Below are positions 6,482-7,577 of a stretch of 7,577 bases of DNA, piece after piece (position 1 is the first letter of the stretch; the number at the start of each line of letters is the position of its first letter). This DNA comes from Leptofilum sp050292445. Its GTDB lineage: Bacteria > Chloroflexota > Anaerolineae > Promineifilales > Promineifilaceae. The position numbers were made by a program, and so were the translations under genes. The notes under the pieces were generated by a model, which was not told where the DNA came from, did not search any database, and worked only from the letters and a program-made list of their open reading frames with translations. Where the stretch lies: assembly GCA_050292445.1 (NCBI GenBank), contig JBNKLQ010000284.1, positions 1 through 7,577 on the forward strand. Direction: 5' to 3'.

Positions 6482-6572
6482 CGTTCGACTGATTCAGTTT
6501 GACTAAACTTTTCCGACTAGTGTTTCGCGACTTAAATAAGCCAATAGTTAACAATTGCTGCGAAACACGTAA

Positions 6573-6624
6573 ACAGTTGGGCGCATATGCTTTTTCTTCT
6601 GTTGGGTTATTTGCGCCCAACTGT
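6573..6624. repeat. 13-bp inverted repeat, first ACAGT...ACTGT hairpin
   Basis: ACAGTTGGGCGCA (6573-6585) and TGCGCCCAACTGT (6612-6624) are exact complements around a 26-nt loop. A competing shorter hairpin, GTTGGG (6601-6606) with CCCAAC (6616-6621), uses the same right arm, so the region has two exclusive folds. Confidence 0.88.
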
Positions 6625-6647
6625 ACTAGAGACTGGACTAGTACAGT
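6620..6647. repeat. 10-bp inverted repeat linking two larger hairpins
   Basis: ACTGTACTAG (6620-6629) pairs exactly with CTAGTACAGT (6638-6647) around an 8-nt loop. Its arms borrow the ACTGT end of the left hairpin and the ACAGT start of the right hairpin, so it excludes both when formed. Confidence 0.85.
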
Positions 6648-6694
6648 CCGGGAGAAGTGCTTACCATGTTTTGAAAAGTTACTTCCCGGACTGT
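6643..6694. repeat. 11-bp inverted repeat, second ACAGT...ACTGT hairpin
   Basis: ACAGTCCGGGA (6643-6653) and TCCCGGACTGT (6684-6694) are exact complements. Pairing can continue past a 2-nt bulge through GAAGT/ACTT. It mirrors the hairpin at 6573-6624, with the same ACAGT/ACTGT ends but different inner sequence. No T-run follows on the minus strand, so it is not a convincing terminator for the CvpA-like gene. Confidence 0.85.
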
Positions 6695-6746
6695 TTAAGT
6701 ATTGCTTTTTACATAACAACATTGTGTTCATTTGCAGAACGCAATA

Positions 6747-7343
6747 CTAGATCAAAACAACAATCACAAATAAAAATACGATAACTACCAGATAGGGCAG
6801 GTAGGGTGCCAAAATTGGAATTGGCATGTTTCCTAAAAATGCATATAAATCTGTGTCCAGAGCAGGACGGATGATGGTTTCTACATCAAATGGATAAGGA
6901 ATTCCCGGATCTAACCGTTTCCACTCTGTTGCAGCAATCAGGCGATATTCTAAAAATGACCACAAAGATCCGACTATTAAATAGCCGTTCATACTGCCCA
7001 CAATTAACCCTAACAAAATATTTTGAAAGTTATCTCGTACACGAAGCCTTTCACCAATTCTACGCCCAGCGACAACCGGTCCTTGATAGCTAAAAAAGGC
7101 AAATGACAAATGAATCGTTGCCAATATATAAAACTGCCTTCTTTCAGGCGAAAATGCTTCAGCAGCTGCATCGCCACCCGTTCCACCTAGCATGCCAAAT
7201 AACAGTGTACCAAACTGATTCACTGCAAATAATGAGAGAATCAGCCCAGATGTCGCAATCACTTCTTTTGTCCAGCCGCGCAAGGCACCAATTAACCCAA
7301 AAAAAGCGACCAAGATCCAGAACGTTGTGCCTAGACTAATCAC
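6747..7343 (-). CDS. CvpA-like integral membrane protein
   Basis: The protein has 198 residues with about five hydrophobic segments: 5-22, 28-50, 72-95, 108-131 and 179-198. The opening (LVAFFGLIGALRGWTKEVIATSGLI, about 11-35) resembles the CvpA (colicin V production) family, which carries a conserved glycine-rich first helix followed by an RG(W/F)xxE turn. The family is usually 160-200 residues with four helices; the C-terminal helix here may be extra. Family roles lie in envelope homeostasis and are poorly defined. The start is GTG at 7343, overlapping the murG stop by 4 nt (GTGA), with AGGGG upstream, so it is translationally coupled to murG. The gene is clearly AT-richer than the left part of the window (24 of 60 G+C in 6781-6840, against 44 of 60 in 4801-4860) and contains no ACGGCCGT motif. 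Confidence 0.7.
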   Translation of the reverse strand: MISLGTTFWILVAFFGLIGALRGWTKEVIATSGLILSLFAVNQFGTLLFGMLGGTGGDAAAEAFSPERRQFYILATIHLSFAFFSYQGPVVAGRRIGERLRVRDNFQNILLGLIVGSMNGYLIVGSLWSFLEYRLIAATEWKRLDPGIPYPFDVETIIRPALDTDLYAFLGNMPIPILAPYLPYLVVIVFLFVIVVLI

Positions 7344-7577
7344 TTCTTCACCCCTTTTGCTGTGTCAACGATGAGCTGTGCTAGATTTAGCGCACCGTTG
7401 GGAATATCTAAAGCTTTGGCCGCTGCCCGCATCTTGTTGAGTCGTTCCTCATCATTGAACAGTTCGAGAACGGTGGGCAGCATTTTTTCTGGAAGCTGCT
7501 CGTCGGTTAGCTGAATTGCCGCGCTGTGATCGGTCAAATAATCGGCGTTGACCTTTTGGTAGCGCCACGCAAATGTC
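7340..7577 (-). CDS. murG: MurG C-terminal part (undecaprenyl-PP-MurNAc-pentapeptide GlcNAc transferase), 5' end beyond window
   Basis: The frame is open from the right edge to TGA at 7342-7340 and gives 78 residues, with one leftover base at the edge. The visible sequence begins TFAWRYQKVNADYL and continues through a helix (LPTVLELFNDEERLNKMRAA) to KALDIPNGALNLAQLI. This is the order and spacing of the end of MurG: the [H/R]YQxxNA segment, a LLxDxxRLxxM helix, then the IPxAxxxxA end. MurG is the membrane-associated enzyme that makes lipid II by adding GlcNAc to lipid I. The TTG at 7537 that could be read as a start is an internal leucine. Downstream it overlaps the CvpA-like gene. With only the C-terminus seen, other GT-B enzymes are possible but less likely. 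Confidence 0.8.
   Translation of the reverse strand, partial: TFAWRYQKVNADYLTDHSAAIQLTDEQLPEKMLPTVLELFNDEERLNKMRAAAKALDIPNGALNLAQLIVDTAKGVKK

Larger units (their letters stand above)
6418..6746. other. Hairpin-dense 329-bp intergenic region
   Basis: No credible gene is seen. Two overlapping reading frames of 83 and 86 codons on opposite strands (6499-6750 and 6471-6731) are low-complexity products of palindromic sequence and match nothing I know. The stretch holds the 13-bp palindrome at 6448-6481, a small AGTTT/AAACT hairpin (6496-6509), a 9-bp pair 6520-6528/6560-6568, and three further inverted repeats listed separately. It is AT-rich compared with the genes to its left. It could be a structured RNA, a decayed palindromic mobile element, or the 3' end of the murG-cvpA transcript. 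Confidence 0.7.

Noticed and set aside
6471..6750. Opposing 83- and 86-codon frames in the hairpin region
   Set aside because: Both lie on palindromic sequence, have no domain and no convincing ribosome site, and overlap each other on opposite strands.

Overview
The window is bacterial. It holds seven protein-coding genes, two of them cut by the window edges, and no tRNA, rRNA, CRISPR array or transposase that I can recognise. The most likely source is a Chloroflexota (Anaerolineae-like) genome. That rests on gene style only (secreted VWA-like/FHA membrane proteins with a Pro-Thr-rich stalk, a lone cyclic-nucleotide-binding domain, a lone hydrogenase maturation protease), so the taxon is an inference of low to moderate confidence.

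Layout. Bases 1-1519 (minus strand, running off the left edge) encode a signal-peptide protein with a VWA-like domain and a membrane anchor. Its divergent neighbour at 1621-3603 (plus) is a full-length paralogue: signal peptide, degenerate VWA, beta-rich domain, Pro-Thr linker, one membrane helix and a cytoplasmic FHA domain. The two share an intergenic segment in which -10 hexamers for both directions occupy nearly the same bases. The plus-strand gene overlaps by 8 nt a TTG-started AspT/YidE-type transporter (3596-5224). Next come three minus-strand entries: a stand-alone cNMP-binding-domain protein (5351-5824), a hydrogenase maturation protease (5923-6417), and a hairpin-dense gap (6418-6746). 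The right end is an AT-richer CvpA-like membrane protein (6747-7343), coupled by a 4-nt overlap to the 3' end of murG (7340-7577, cut by the right edge).

Functional picture. The paralogous VWA-like proteins probably sense or assemble outside the membrane. FHA, which reads phosphothreonine, would connect at least the right-hand one to Ser/Thr kinase signalling. Translational overlap suggests that the RCK-regulated transporter is made together with it. MurG and the CvpA-like protein belong to envelope biogenesis.

Unexplained structure is abundant. (i) The 8-bp palindrome ACGGCCGT occurs 14 times exactly, with six further 7-of-8 copies. All exact copies are inside genes, fall in all three reading frames, and stop near 6330. 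(ii) Four palindromes of different sequence share one design, with arms built from 7-9 bp tandem units. One of them forms the coding sequence of a signal peptide. (iii) A cluster of overlapping, mutually exclusive hairpins fills the gap downstream of the CvpA-like gene.
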